Below, one piece after another: positions 10,633 through 24,047 of a DNA stretch of 64,000 bases. Position 1 is the stretch's first letter. Every line of letters begins with the position of its first letter. The notes beneath the pieces were generated by a model. The model was given only the letters and a program-made list of their open reading frames with translations. It made no database searches and had not been told where the DNA came from. The position numbers and the translations under genes were made by a program. Source of the DNA: Trichosphaerium sp. ATCC 40318 (lineage: Eukaryota; Discosea; Flabellinia; Trichosidae); assembly GCA_038496445.1 (NCBI GenBank), contig JALMLS010000416.1, positions 62,001 through 126,000 of the forward strand. The letters run 5' to 3'.

Positions 10633-11287
10633 AGTATACTGAGTAATAAAGTGAAATCACTTCCTTTTCACAGGCCGTCTTTTTTTTTGAGAGTAAAAAC
10701 GAGCGCTTGTCGTTCCATTTCAATTTGGTTGTGTACTGTGAATGTGATTCACAACAAACACGTTGTGGGATTTCCCTAAAAGACTTTTTAACGTTTCTAA
10801 TTGAGAAATTCTTGAGGGTGTTGTTCCGGTTATATAACCCGAACACATCATACACGAGGTTCTACTCTGTGCGCCCCTTTCAAAGAAGAGCTTTACAGTA
10901 GCTATGAATCAAGTAGTGCTCTCCTAATTCTCAGGCTTTACGCACAATACGCTTGCCCCACAACGTCCTCGATGTTTTTAGATTATTTTGGCGTATAGAC
11001 ACTTCGCGTTTGGTGAGAAATACGTTTCTTTTAATCACTTTTTGGCTTGAATGAACTTGAAAAAAATCATGTTTATTGATTGCTGTGTACAAAGTAAAGA
11101 GTACTAAAGAATTTGCTTTAGAAAAGTTTAAAATCGCGCTTATCATCAGCACATGTTGATCCTTTTGAAATTACATTTCTGCTGCAATTACAGCATCGAC
11201 ACCGTGAACCATGAGCTAACAAAAAAGTGAGTTGTGAGTTGATAAAAAAACACACAAAGACAGAAAGAATTTAAAAAACTGTTCTCA
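10633..11287. other. Gap without a recognised gene
   Basis: About 650 bp between the 3' ends of the secreted repeat gene (+) and the SLC12 gene (-). It contains short open frames on both strands with no recognisable content. It probably holds both 3' UTRs. Confidence 0.5.
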
Positions 11288-14200
11288 TCAAGCCAGCGAT
11301 TGTTTTGTTTCAGCTATAAAAAAGCGTACAGTTGGAGGTAAGTCCTTAGATAGTGCATCCAATTCTTGTATAAAATGATCTGCATCTGTATCAGTAACAT
11401 CAACTGGGTTCCTAAGAAAAAAAATCACCAAAAGCAAAGCATGAAAAGAATCTATGTTCGTTCTCATAGTAATAGCTTGGAGCAAAATAATACAACATGA
11501 CATACCTTGGCATTGGAACAAATAGTACAGCTAGTAAATAAATAAGTTAGGCTGGTTAACGTGTAAAAGTACTTTCATGAAAGTCATGGATTTTCAGTTT
11601 ATCTGCCGGTGACAAGAAAAAAAAAAAAGAAAATTCGTTTTTACCTGTATCTCTAGAATGCTGTTTTATCACTTGGTTTACCAAACATTGCTTATCTAAT
11701 TCGCTTATACCATCTAATGAATCATCAAGTATTTTTTCTTCAAGAGAAACACCTTTAGAATCACTTTCATCTTTACTTTGAATTTCATCATATAAAGCAG
11801 TCTCAGATAAAGCGAACACCTAAAACACGTGCAAAAACGATAAATATCACGTGATTTTTCCAATAAAAAACCCTAGAAACGTACATCATATCTAGCGCCT
11901 ACACGTGTTCTATAAAGGAAAGTTTTTAGAGCATCTTTTGTGTCCTTGACATCTTTTTCTTTTTCAACCAAACCGATTATTCTCAAATGAGTATTCTTCT
12001 TCCAAACATCTAAAAAACAAAAAACTTATCAAAAAAAATTCTCTGAACAAAAAACAAGTTTTATGACTTTTCTGGCTTCCTTACCGCTTGATGTTGATAA
12101 GATATAACCTAACTGTAATGCCAATAAAGCAGTTGGCTTCTCTTCATCAATGTAACCTTGGTACATAGGGACCCAGATATCGATACTCATCAACACTCTT
12201 TTTTTGAATGAGGTCACCATTTTACGAACAAGATTAGGTGAGTTCTCAACAGCGAATCCCAATATCATTCCCTTACTATGTTTATCAAAGCTAATAACTG
12301 TTATTCCCAATACTACAAATAGTTGTTAAATCACTCTTAATACGCGTACTTGCGTGCCAAGAGCAAATTTCTTTCCATCTCAATAACGTTTCTTAGGATA
12401 TCCAAGTAAACAGTAACATCCATACGGATAGGAGAATTTAACGTTGTTGAAGCGTAGATTCTTTGAATCTGTTCTCTGCATCTCTTGAACCCTTTAGGGG
12501 TACTAGCAGCACTCATATCATCCCTTCACAAATAACGTCAGTGAGGAAAACAATTGAAGCCTGAAGCGGAAAAAAAAGTGTTTGTTGTTATCTTCAACTT
12601 ACATTGGTAGTATGTGCTCTTCTGTGTTGTTACCACCAGCATTTCTGGAGCTCTTTTTACGCCTAAATTTCTTCGCCAATTCAGGAGTGACAGATCCAAA
12701 ATCAGTTGTTTTTCCTTGAAATGAGTTGAAGGCAATTAACACAGTATTTGGCTTCATTCCTCCAATACCAGCTGTCTATTTAAAAAAAATTAACTTCAAT
12801 GTATTGCAACAATCTTTCTACCATAATAAGATTAGCTGCGCCCAAGTCATACTTCTCGCTGCACACTACCTCAGCAAAAGCCTTCAAGTGAGATTCTAAA
12901 AGTATATTTTTTAGAGAACGATTGAGGTGTAGGCACATTTGATATCATACCTCTTGTGAATGCTTCTAGTTTTTGTTGATGTTCTTTCCATTCGCGTTTA
13001 TCAACACGTGGGTCACCAGCGTATACTGTACCGATGATATAAAGTCCTCCTTTTTTGAGATTATTGCCAAAATCGATCAGACTAAGACTCCCAGGTATGT
13101 CTTGTATTAACAATAATAAAGATGGTCTCCAATTCTAATCGAAAAAAATTTAGACATCTCACTTGGTTGTAACTTTCTGGGGTTTTCCTAAAGACGTACT
13201 TTGACATGTTGCTTTGAATCAAGCCTTAGTAGATACTTTCTTACTTGATGAAACATAACAGCTGAATAATATCACGTGATTAATAATAGGAACAAGATAA
13301 AAATAATGAAAAAACAATGGCTTGAGTATTATAGCAAGTACCTTGTGTAATATCACCCCATTGTTTTTCACTTGCTTTAAAGTACAAGAATCCAAATAGA
13401 AGAATAAACAATATAATAGATACACCAGCGTAAATAGGATTCAAATAGAACATAAACGCTATACAAGCAACAGCAGCAATCAACGCTTAAAAACAAATAT
13501 AAGTCATAACAAAAAGAGATTGATATTCGCCAAAGAAAAACGTCATTGTAAATGTTTCTAATAATATATAGAAACATGTGATTGATGTCTAGCATACGTA
13601 CATGACCACCAAGTGAAGTACTTGAAAGTAGGACGGAAATTTGGAGCACCAGAGATTGATAACATGAAACAAGCAAAGTTTGTCATACCGTATGTCAAAA
13701 AGTAAAACATTGTAACAAACGGTAGAACGGCGTTGAGGTTACCAATTAAACAAACAGCCTATGTAAAAGATTAATGAAGGAGAAGGTATGAGAGAAAAAG
13801 GTAAAAGAAAGATACAATAAGGCCAAAAACAACAAAACAACAAAGGAGGAAGATGAAGAAGGTAAACGTTCTTACAAGTATCAGTAATGCAGTAACAAGA
13901 ACAGCTCTTCTTGGTTCATCTCCTTTTTTTGATCCTTTAGCGAAAAATCCCAGAGGTAATAGTTCATCACGTGCAAGAGCTTGAAGTATACGTGCTCCAC
14001 CTTGGAAAATAAAAATTAAACAAAAAAACAACAAAAGACAACTTGGGACAAGGTCTATACAGTGAGTCCGTAGAACTATGAAAAAGCACGTGAGATATAC
14101 CTAAAATTGATCCGAGTGCAGAAGATAATGTAGCCATCCACACTCCTTGAATTACAGGCCATTTGTTGTATGCAAGTGTCTTTTTGTTGAAAAAAGTTAG

Positions 14201-16119
14201 AAAGAAATTACTCCTGGCATACTGGGATTTTTGACGTAACTGCAAATGCAAAGTAATCATGTTTTAGGGTATCCCTTGTTGTTGTGAAACCCAAAGCTAT
14301 AACTATTCAAAGAAAAGTAAGTCACAAACAGCTTCTAAGAGCGAGATTTTAAGACGTTTTTCAGGTTAAAAAATTCACTGAACTTACCTAGAATAGAGTA
14401 AACTATAAGCGCAGTGAATACTGCTAGAAGTGTTCCAGATGGTATTGAACGACCAGGATCTATGTTTTAGTCAATATAATACAGTGTAAAGGAACTTTAG
14501 AACCTCGTAAATCTCCCGACATATTAGCACCTTGTTATTGGATTAGCATTCAAATATTTATTAATCTCTATGCTGTACCTGCCATGATTCCCGTTACAGA
14601 AGGAAAAAATATGGAAAACACAACATTGAATGAGTATGAAGGTCCATAAGAAGAAAGAATGTTCCTGAATGAAAGAATCAGTTCTCAAAGAAACTCAACA
14701 AAATAGGAGCAAAAAAAACACGTTGTAAAATCTGACTGCCTTATAAATACGAATGGGTTAATCGTAGCCAAATGGCAAGATTATTTTTGATATCACCATT
14801 ATCGCTTTACCAAATATAGGCGGATATCCTGCGTGCACGTTTTGTTAAGAGAAATATTTTGACGTACGACTTAAACGTTGTGAAATCCCATCCTACATAA
14901 GTCGAGTTTCCTGTATAGTCTGTCGGATCTGGACTCAATGCAGGTTTGCTGAACATATGCCTATTCGTTGCGAGACTAACACTTACTGTGCCAATGGCTA
15001 CAAGAAGGCAAAGGAATATCACAATAAAAGTTTTTGCGAAGACATCTTTAAAAAAAAAGGTTAAAATAAGGTCTCAAAGTCAAAGTATCCATACCTGCTC
15101 CAAGGAAAGAGATACCAGTTAATAATACTAACGCTGCCAATGCATATGCGATAACTTCCCAGTGACCTTGTGGAATCTTTTCCGACGCTGCCTACAAGTC
15201 CAAAAATTAAGAAGAATACTTTTGGAAAAACTTTTGCGGTTTTAGTGAAAAACACATACAGCAAGCGCCGCAGCGAACCCTAACAGATACGTCGCCCCTC
15301 CTACAACATTTGCTAGATAGAATACAATACCAATACTACCACCAAACTCTATAAAACAAATATAAACAACTGGGAACTCAAAGTTCTTTTTTTTCCAAAA
15401 TTGAAAAAAAAAATCACGTGCCTGGTCCTAAACATCTACTAATCATATCTTTTTCGTTACGTTAAAGAAAACAAAATCACTCTGGCGTCGTTTTCAGCAA
15501 AAAAAAAAAAAGGGAAAAGTAGGTGGAGGATACAATAAGCTCCACCGCCTTTTATCTCTCCATTTGTGGCAATAGCAGAAAGAGAGAGTGTTGTTAATGT
15601 CACTACAGTAAATGCCATAAAAAACATAACAAATGTTTGAACTATTCCTGCCTACGCTCTATCTTAGCTTCAAGAAGTCATATATATGTGTTACCTGTCC
15701 AACCATCCACGACAAACGTTCAAATAGTACAACACCAAATATACTCAATATACAAGGTACATAGACGCCCTGAAACAATAGAGGTTAAAATTAATCTTCA
15801 AATTACAAAAAAAAAATGGTTTCTGAAAAACATTTCACTTATCACGTGCCATGAATGTTCCCAAGGCATTCTTTGTTTGTTTAACTGGCTCAATGGCTAT
15901 ATTATCATCTCCTTTATTATCATCCAATAAAGGTACCGTAGAATCGCCATCGTCGTACTGAACTGACATGTTTGGCTCGTAAAATGGAGTATTCTCGTTG
16001 TTTACACTTGCGTTTGGTGGTTGGGCCATTATGTATGATGTAGAACTAGTACTTGTTGTATCTACTGTCTCTAGTACATTGCTCAACTCACGAACACTTT
16101 CTTTGTTGTTTTTGTGCAT
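11288..16119 (-). CDS. SLC12-type cation-chloride cotransporter
   Basis: A minus-strand gene of roughly 15-20 exons, ATG at 16119, stop at 11288-11290. The hydrophilic N-terminus (about 95 residues) ends in KNALGTFM and passes into GVYVPCILSIFGVVLFERLS, the first membrane span of the K-Cl/Na-K-Cl cotransporter family. Later exons carry GGARILQALARDELLPLGFF with FFAKGSKKGDEPRRAVLVTA, and the family's end-of-membrane block NPIYAGVSIILFILL followed by EKQWGDITQG. The cytoplasmic C-terminus includes WRPSLLLLIQDIPG and GGLYIIGTVYAGDPR and ends LPPTVRFFIAETKQSLA. Members move chloride with K+ and/or Na+ across plasma or vacuole membranes. The compact C-terminus recalls SLC12A9 or yeast Vhc1, which suggests, without proof, an endomembrane role such as osmoregulation. 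Many introns contain CACGTG. Splice sites are approximate. Confidence 0.88.
13271..13280. promoter_or_regulatory. Perfect ATCACGTGAT palindrome (one of about 55 CACGTG sites)
   Basis: Intronic site in the SLC12 gene. Other perfect ten-base copies: 11846-11855, 27712-27721, 30135-30144, 43578-43587 and 46321-46330. The core CACGTG is the E-box bound by bHLH/bZIP-bHLH factors (Cbf1, USF, TFEB families). See findings for the excess. Confidence 0.55.
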
Positions 16120-17992
16120 CAATAAACAAAAACACTAGTCAAATGCTGGTCTTGGTTGCATGTGCAAATCACGTGACGTATAAAATAAATACAATTGCAT
16201 GGCTTATATACGAACTTAATACATAGATATCATTACGCTCTCGCACAGGTAGTCCATGTTACATTGACTAAGTGAGTGTAGTAGTTTAATTGAATGATTC
16301 TGGTTTACAAAGTACGTTGAACATGTTTTAATAAGTACATGGTGGAATTAAATTGAGATACCTATAGCTGTCGGGCAAGCCGAGCCTGGAGACGCTTTTA
16401 ATATAATAATGTAAAGTGTTTACCGCTTGGGCAGCGCAATTTCACATGTCGACAAACTTACTCATTGCAAATGCCGAGTTCAGGATGCCAACGTTAATCT
16501 TAAATAACATAACTATACGTGCATGTGCGCGTAGATTGCAACAAGAGTATTTAGTGTGCTCAAGACTACATCAAACATTGCTTTACACATGGTTAGTTTT
16601 GCTTGATTGCAAGTATACCGCTAGAAAATAAATACACAAAGAGAAAAGTAATTGAATGTAGATCGAATTTCGGCGAAGTTATGGACACAGATAGATTTAT
16701 CAAAAGTTACTGCGAAGTACCCGAACTTACGATGTTTAAAAGGTTGTTGATTAGACTACTTACGCGTTGGCAGAGCTCTTGAATGAACAATAGCTCTTTC
16801 TTCAGTGTTAAAAAGGTGTATGAGCCAACTACCCTTTTGGATGGTATCATTAGCGACTGTAGTATTGTTGTTGCAAAAAGTCTGGAACTAAACCGCTGAA
16901 CAGACTGTGTCACAGATCAAATCTATTTGTGTACCATAAACCAACGTAGAACTACCACAAGAAGGTACTTCGCTAGCATAGTACCTAAAAGTATACTTGG
17001 TTTTTCCTATTATGGAAAAACACCTTAACAAAAGCCACTCGGTGAGGATAAGCATTCACACTGAGCCTGTTTTTTTGATTCAACAACAAACACGCGCTTT
17101 ATTTCTGATATAATTTTTTTCTTACACTTCTCAATATGCGTGTTGAGTGTGTCGTACAACTTGATGAAATGGCGGTGAAACAGTGAACAAACACGAAAGA
17201 AAAACAATACTGCTACAAAACTTAAAAAGTATAAAAATTGAAGAGAGCAAAACAGTTGTCAAAATTACGTACCATCAAAATTAGATGCTTGATACTTCTA
17301 CCTTTTATGCTCATTTCTCAAAATTTACGCTAGTTTTCAAAAAGGCTCGTTTTGTGCAAAGGAAGAAAAACGAAAAAAAAAAACACGTTTTCGTTTTAAG
17401 ACTTGCACAAACGCACAAGAGGATAATACTAAAGTACCCTACATCTTCGAGTTATCGTATACTCGTAATAATACTCGGTAAGACGTATTATTACGCCAAG
17501 TTTGGCAGGTAATTTAGGTGGTTTAGAAAATTGTGTTCACGGCGCACAGTACGCATAAATTGTTTCTTATTGATAGTATTACGAGATCTAAAGTGACAAT
17601 AATAAGAAATCATACCGAAAGAACCAAACAGCCGTTGAGGCGACAAATTGGGTTTAAACCAACTGTTTGAATCATGTTACAATGATGTAAATAGCTATAG
17701 CTCATTTTTGAGCAGGTTATTACTAAAACACAAGATTCGACTTTTTTCTTTTCTGCGCAAACGTGAGTAAATAAGAAATCATTGCTTATATTGCTGATCG
17801 CCAAAATTGCTAGTGAACTCCGATGTTGAATGTTTTCTGTCATCACACCGAAAACTCGCATTATTTCATAGCATTCCAACTTCAACCGCCTGTGAAAAGC
17901 AATGAGACCTTGGGGACATCATTATAACTGCTCTGAGAACTCTCCTACGCTAGCTAGATTACCTTGCATGGCACGAATAGAGAATTTACACC
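16120..17992. other. Long gap without a recognised gene
   Basis: About 1.9 kb upstream of both the SLC12 gene (-) and the GATA gene (+), hence a likely shared promoter region. It has TCACGTGA near 16168 and a TATA-like stretch near 16205. Short open frames show no domain. A first exon of the GATA gene could lie in its right part. Confidence 0.45.
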
Positions 17993-18052
17993 ATGGCGCG
18001 CGTTATGGCCGCTGCGATGTACCCGCGACCTCTATGGATATCGCGCAAATAA

Positions 18053-18911
18053 GATCAAGTACGCTACTTTACTCGCAAATATTTGAACCCACTCCGAAGT
18101 TTTTACGTACAAACGGCCTTAAACTTACATAAACCAGTGTACGGATGGTCACACTTCACAGCTGAGGACGTTGCAGCCGCTGAAATAATTTCTGGCCTAG
18201 ATCCTCAAAACAACGAATGTCACATGGAATATAACATGTTTAACTGGTGAGTTGATACTTTTTTTGATCTAATGATCGCGATATAAAAGACGGGCTTTGT
18301 CACAGGCCTAATTTGGTTTTTAGTCCAATCTCCACTAATATAGTACATAGCGCGGATAACTCACCTCCTAAACCATTTATACACGCTCATAGACATGAGA
18401 CAAGCACACAAACAACGAAAAAACGGAAAATGGCAACCCCGCCTTCTACAACTAAGGACAAGCCTAATTTGATGAGACTTGTCGCATCACCGAGCGGAAA
18501 ATGCTGTCCGAACTGTGGAACAGAACATGCACCCCTATGGCGTTATATGGAGTACAAAGGAGAAGTACAATATCTGTGCAATGCATGCGGATTGCGTAAA
18601 AGCAAAGGGAAATTCTGTCTAGGTATGTCTCTACGCGTTGATAGCTTCCGGATCTTTTTTTGTTCTCGTGAAAGAACAGCGTTACTCCGTTTAGTTTTTT
18701 TTTATATTGCCGTCGGATAACAACCCCGAAAAGTGATCATGACTTCTTACAATGTTTAGGATGTGATTATGTTTATAGAAGAGAGGATGTAAAGAGTAAT
18801 CCAAAAACATGGTTAAAGTGCACTTTGTGCCGACGGCTATCTCATGCAGCATGTATAAAAGGAGCAGTTAAACCTTGGGTATGTAGTACATGCCAAGGAA
18901 AGTGCTTATAG
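18053..18911 (+). CDS. GATA zinc finger plus PHD finger protein (start unresolved)
   Basis: Three exons are clear: up to 18246, 18306-18622 and 18760-18911. Joins are in phase: Trp across the first, Gly in FCLGCDYV across the second. Exon 2 has a GATA finger, CPNCGTEHAPLW...YLCNACGL, with a C-x2-C-x20-C-x2-C spacing, preceded by a basic patch (KKRK). The second intron splits a PHD finger: CLGC, then CTLCRRLSHAAC, then PWVCSTC, the full Cys4-His-Cys3 set with the usual Trp two before the last pair. GATA fingers bind DNA and PHD fingers read histone tails, so a chromatin-linked transcription regulator is likely. The start is a problem: the frame is open back to a TAA at 18050-18052, and in-frame ATG codons (17993 and others) lie only upstream of that stop. 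Either an upstream exon joins between 18053 and about 18150, or the TAA is an error or a real lesion. Confidence 0.72.
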
Positions 18912-19798
18912 AGGAGGAGAAAAAACAGGGAGATTGTATTATAAACACAAGAAAAAAAAGTAAAAACCACACTGTATTATTGCTACACCACAAAACACAG
19001 TCTACAATTTCTTTTTTTCTCTATTAAAATAACCTACCGAACATGGAGGAGTACCATTTTCTGTTTTTAGTCACGTACGATATAACGACATAATACAACT
19101 CCGAATTTGGTTCAAAGGATCTTCACCAAATGTTACGCATAGTTTGACAACTCCCAACGATACGGATTAGTACGAGGAAGGTACTTAGTACATCTTGAAC
19201 AATTGTCGGACGCTAGAACTTTTTGTTCCGATACACATACGCTATCCGGCATCAACAAATTGCTTACAACCGTTATTTACACCCTGAACCAAACAAAACT
19301 CAAAGAGAAAGAGTTCACACTAAAAGCTCGGGCAGCTAATCTTCGCTCGAAAACACAGCACAAAGTGCGAACCAGCTAGACAAGAATAACCACGCACCTA
19401 TGATCCATTTTAATGTAAAACTGTCCAGCTAGTGATTATTACGCTTAACAAAACAGCTACTAGTAGGTTTTTTTTTGTACACCTCGGTTAAGGGAGAAGC
19501 GTTTAAACAGTTTGTGTTCCAGTTTTTTCCCACAGCCAGTCGTTCAAACTTATTCTCGATGCAAAAAGACAGCTTTGGCCTTTAGATGGTTACACCAGTA
19601 TGAGCAGCGACAATAAGAAATATCGCCGCAGTTCAAAGAGGCCAAGTACTGCAGCTATACAAGTTATTTGTAATGACAATAATTAGCCTCACCAAGTGAG
19701 ACGGCATCGTTTTCAGTGTCCTCGCCTAGGAGTACAGGCAGCGGTACAGTCCAACAACATGTTAGGTAACTAGCTTATTGAAATTGTATATTGTGTTA
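18912..19798. other. Gap without a recognised gene
   Basis: Nearly 900 bp between two plus-strand genes. No open frame of note and no repeat recognised. It should hold the GATA gene's 3' UTR and the RhoGEF promoter. Confidence 0.5.
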
Positions 19799-22700
19799 AT
19801 GTGGCGTAGAAGAAACACAACTGCATCACCAAAGCCTATGTTCAAAGCTGGAGATTCGGTAAATTTAGTTTTGATCTAAAAGCGTTGTTTACTCTTCTAG
19901 GACTTTCTATCTATTCTAGAGAACCTTCTAGACGGCATGGGATTATCAGCTATCGAAACAAATAGAGTTAGGCAATCAATAGAAAGCCACCGCGTACCTG
20001 AGGACATAAGCGGTCTAGGAAGACTGGATAAAAAGAGATATATTTTGGTACACTTATAATTTTAATTCGCGTCTATTTTGTATCTGAACAACCTAAAATA
20101 CGCTATACTGCATTCAAGAGCCCAAGCACAAAAAATATTGGTTAATACCTCTTTTGGCTTTTGTTTTCTATTGCATCTCTTATCGCTTATAATCTGTCAA
20201 GGTGTCTGTTATAGACTACTGCCAACTATGCATACGCGATATCGATAGAAAACGGGCAGTTATAAAAATGCAAAAGGTAAAATAACGCTTACTCAGTACT
20301 AAAAAAGTGCCATTTAATAATAAATGGTATCTCATAGGTAGTCAGAGGGTTTTTAGTCAGAAACAAGCTCAGAAAATATCGTAAGTATTTTGAACTAAAT
20401 TCTGGTTTTGGTTGAACTTACATCTACATTCTTCTTACTCTGCTGCGCTTAGGGGCTTTATACGCTGAAGATAAAGGAACATCAATAGCATACCGTAATG
20501 AGGCATTGCGTGAAATGATAAGACAAGAAGAGAGATATGTGAAGCATTTACGCATTATTATATACGTACGAGCGTTTTCTTTTTTTTTTTTTTGTTTTCT
20601 TGATAGATTGCTTGTATTTTGTTTACACGCGCTTCTTTATGGTTTATTCTTTTTATTAGGAGTATTTGAAGCCTCTACAAGAACCAAAGAACCCTTACGG
20701 TGTCACTATAGCTGACGTACATGCATTATTCTCAAATGCAGAAATCCTTTATAGTGTGCATCAAGAGCTTTTAATTAAGTTCAAAGCACTCATACCTATG
20801 ATGCCTTATGTCAGAAATATTGGTAGAGTATTTATAAGTACTGTAAGTCCAAAGAAAGCGTTTTTTTATTTCAGCTCCAAAAAAATTTCGCTCAATAGTC
20901 GTCTAACTGGTTTTATATAGGCGCCACTTATGTCTGCGTACGGATCTTATGTAGAAAATTCAAAGCACGCAATGCGGACACTAGTCCGTCTTCGCGAGAC
21001 AGTACCAAAGTTCAATACTTTCTTGAACGAGAATAGACACGATTTCCGCCTTGATGAGATGATTACATTCCCTCTCAATAGAATGGCACAATACCAAACT
21101 CATCTAGAGGTAAGTTAAGGTTATATATGTTGGTTGTACTCTTCCAGAAGGGAGTAGTACCTTCTCGAAGCAATTGCATTCAATTGTTGTGATAGTTGCT
21201 TTGTTAACCATTTTTTACAGATGATTCTTAAGCTTACACCAAAGAACCACCCTGATTATAGTGAGCTTTCTAAAGCTGGAACCATGATGATGAAATTATA
21301 TCAGTTTATTCAAGAGAGTGTTAGACAGGCGTCTAATAAGGCTGATATTCTTGAAGCACAGAGAAAAATCCAAAATTACCAAGTATGCTCTTTTTTGCTT
21401 GTTTTTGGCTTCAACTTCGAGGTTTAATCGTTTACCCATGTTAATGTAATATCAAGGGCCATCTGTATACACCTCAGCGTGTGTTATTAAAAGAAGGAAG
21501 AATTCTATTAATGAACAAAGGAAAGAAATCAGCACGGTATTGTTATTTGTTTAATGATCTCGTGTTGTTGTGTAAGGATGAAGGAAAGGATAAGCTCAAA
21601 TTGAAGGAAGAAATGACAATTACACAAAATACAAAGGTCGGTGCTTCTGTTGAACGTGGTTATACGTTTACACTAGGATCAGAAACTCAGTATGACATGG
21701 TATGTGCTTTTTGGGTTTTTTTTCAACTGTTTACTTTTTGGTCAACTTTTTACTGTTATCTGACTCTGGATTAGGCTTTGGAAACTAAGCCTGAGTATGA
21801 GCAATGGTATGCATCTTTCCAAGCTTGTGTGAATGCGCTCATCAAAAAAAGTCGTGTTGGTACGTTGGGAGAAGAAAAAAATTGTCTTTTTTCATCATCT
21901 TGGATAAAAATATTGACTCGTTCACTAGTTTTTGGAGCAGCACTTGCAGATGTTCTAGAACAAGATACTAGAAAGTCTGGCGGAGTACCACACGCTATCA
22001 ATGTGCTTATTGAAGAAGTTGAGAAAAGTGCGTTAAAATAGTTTTTTCTCCGTATTTTTGTCTTATGTTTGTAGATTTGGATAAGGAGGGTATATACCGT
22101 GTACCTGGGAATGATGAGACTGTATTGATGATTAAGAAAAAAGTTGACACTTGTGCGCTTTTAGTCGAATATTCAGTTGCTCTTTTCGTTGCTTTTGGCT
22201 AAAACTATCTTAGTTGATGAATATAAAGATCCTTTCGTTGATGGCACACCGTGGGACGTTGCCGGTGTTTTAAAACTTTATTTCAGAGAGCTTCCAGGTC
22301 CATTGCTTACATACGCAATGTATGAACCGCTAACACAATTTCAATGTAAGTTTTCGACAGTTAAGAGCCAATCTTGTGCACTTGTGTGCTACCGATCTTT
22401 TTTTGTAGACTCATCGAACATTATCTCACCATAACGTAATAGGTGTGCCTGATGATATCTTAAAGCTTGCTGAATTAGTAGCGGAACTACCAAAAGAAAA
22501 CTTGGAGTTACTTAAATGCTTTATGCGCCATCTAGGAAGAGTACGCTTTCTTTATAATACAGCGTTTATTTGCTTTATTTTATGAGGCTTTTCGTACTTT
22601 TAAGTAACGCTTCGCGTAGTTGACCGAGCATTCTGAGACGAATTTAATGACAGCTAATAACTGTGCTTTGATTTTTGCTCCTAGTTTGATCTACCCAGAG

Positions 22701-23720
22701 GAACAAACAATTCAATACACATTAATGCTTCCTCGATTGTTTTTCGCTGTTCAAGCTATGATAGAGGACTACGATCTTGTATTTGGTACCAGCGGAAAGT
22801 CACCAAGTCCTGCATCCAGTACAAATACCCCAACGACCGTATCGCCAATTGTACGTTTTTTTTTTCAAAGCAAATTGGGCGAAATGTTTGATTAGTGACA
22901 TTTTTGCTCTACACTTTTTTTTGTGTTTTGTGATTTCTAATGTCCCTCCAAAGAAGGCAGAACGGTCTACTAGTCCTCAGCCTTATGCACACGATTCGTT
23001 GCGATCGAGTAGACGCCTAAAGAAGAAGAAATCTGATGTTGTAAGCCCTTCTAAGCGTGCTAGACCAAAGAAGCGTGTTAGTAAAGCTGGTGTATGTGGT
23101 TTTGTATACCGACGACTATTTACTTATCTCTCTATTAGCTATCAAACTCTGCACGATACAAGAAGCCTCTTCCTGTTGCACCTAATATATTTATGAAGAA
23201 TTCATCTTCTTTCGTTACAGTAAAGAGTAATACGGTACGTAATAGTCTATTTCTATTACCCATAAGCATGTTATATACGTTGTGTATGTTTTACTCACTT
23301 ATGTTGTAGTTAAACGGAACTAAAAGTACTTCCAAAAAAGTACGTAGCCTCTTTTGATTTGTTAAGTCTGCTTTAACTTATTGTTGCTTTTTTAGGAGAT
23401 TACAAAACCAGGTTCATTTAGTGGTATGGAAAGTGCAAAACCTCCTCCTCCTTTAGCTTCAACTACAGAGAAGAAACAGCAAAGAGTTGTTGCATTGTAT
23501 ACCTATCAAAAACGTGCACCAAATGAAATTAGTAAGTTTTTGTTTTTTTTTTTCGTTCTAAATTCAAAGAAAAAAGAAGGAACTCACGCTGTTGTTTTTA
23601 GGTTTTTCAAAAGGTGATAAACTTGTTGTTCTTAATAAAGATACAAGCGGTTGGTGGGAAGTTTTAAAGAATGGAGAATCTGGATGGGTACCTGCCAATT
23701 ACCTAGAGCTTTTGGCGTAA
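19799..23720 (+). CDS. IQ - RhoGEF (DH-PH) - RhoGAP - SH3 protein
   Basis: ATG at 19799 (MWRRRNTTASPKPMFKAGDS), TAA at 23718-23720, about 20 exons. In order: a helical N-terminal segment (FLSILENLLDGMGLSAIE); an IQ-type calmodulin site, MQKVVRGFLVRNKLRK (20265-20380); a DH domain from ALREMIRQEERYVKHLR through FPLNRMAQYQTHLE and MILKLTPKNH (20500-21380); a PH domain with YCYLFNDLVLLCKD and WYASFQACVNALI (21470-21870); a RhoGAP domain with FGAALADVLEQD, EGIYRVPGNDE (Arg finger), LKLYFRELPGPLL and NCALIFAPSLI (21930-22790); a basic Ser/Pro-rich linker; and an SH3 domain (VVALYTYQKRAPNE...GWWEVLKNGESGWVPANYLE). The DH domain exchanges GDP for GTP on Rho GTPases and the RhoGAP switches them off, so one protein can pair activation and inactivation, as in BCR/ABR. 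Actin control at the membrane is the expected role. Confidence 0.92.
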
Positions 23721-24047
23721 AAAAAAAAATACACAAAAAAACACAAAAAAGCAAGCTTCCCTCTGTAAATGTAATTTAGCCCCAGAATTGAATAAAAATT
23801 TAAAAAACATTAGTTGCGAGATAGTAAAGAATTAGGCGAAGAACACAACAAAGCAGCATTTGTTAACAGTAAAGAATACTTGTGCCTGGTTACTTTCAAT
23901 CTTTACAATTTTGTTCTTTGAACTTCTTTATTTGGTTGTACATTGAAAAAAAGGTTGACAGTTTCATAACCCTAACACAAAAGGAAATCATAGTGCAGAC
24001 GAAAATAACAACCGTAGTGTTCGATGATGTTCTAATCGATAAGAAAA

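Noticed and set aside
18050-18052. Reassigned stop codon (non-standard genetic code)
   Set aside because: TAA, TAG and TGA all end recognisable C-termini elsewhere in the window, so a single in-frame TAA does not support it.
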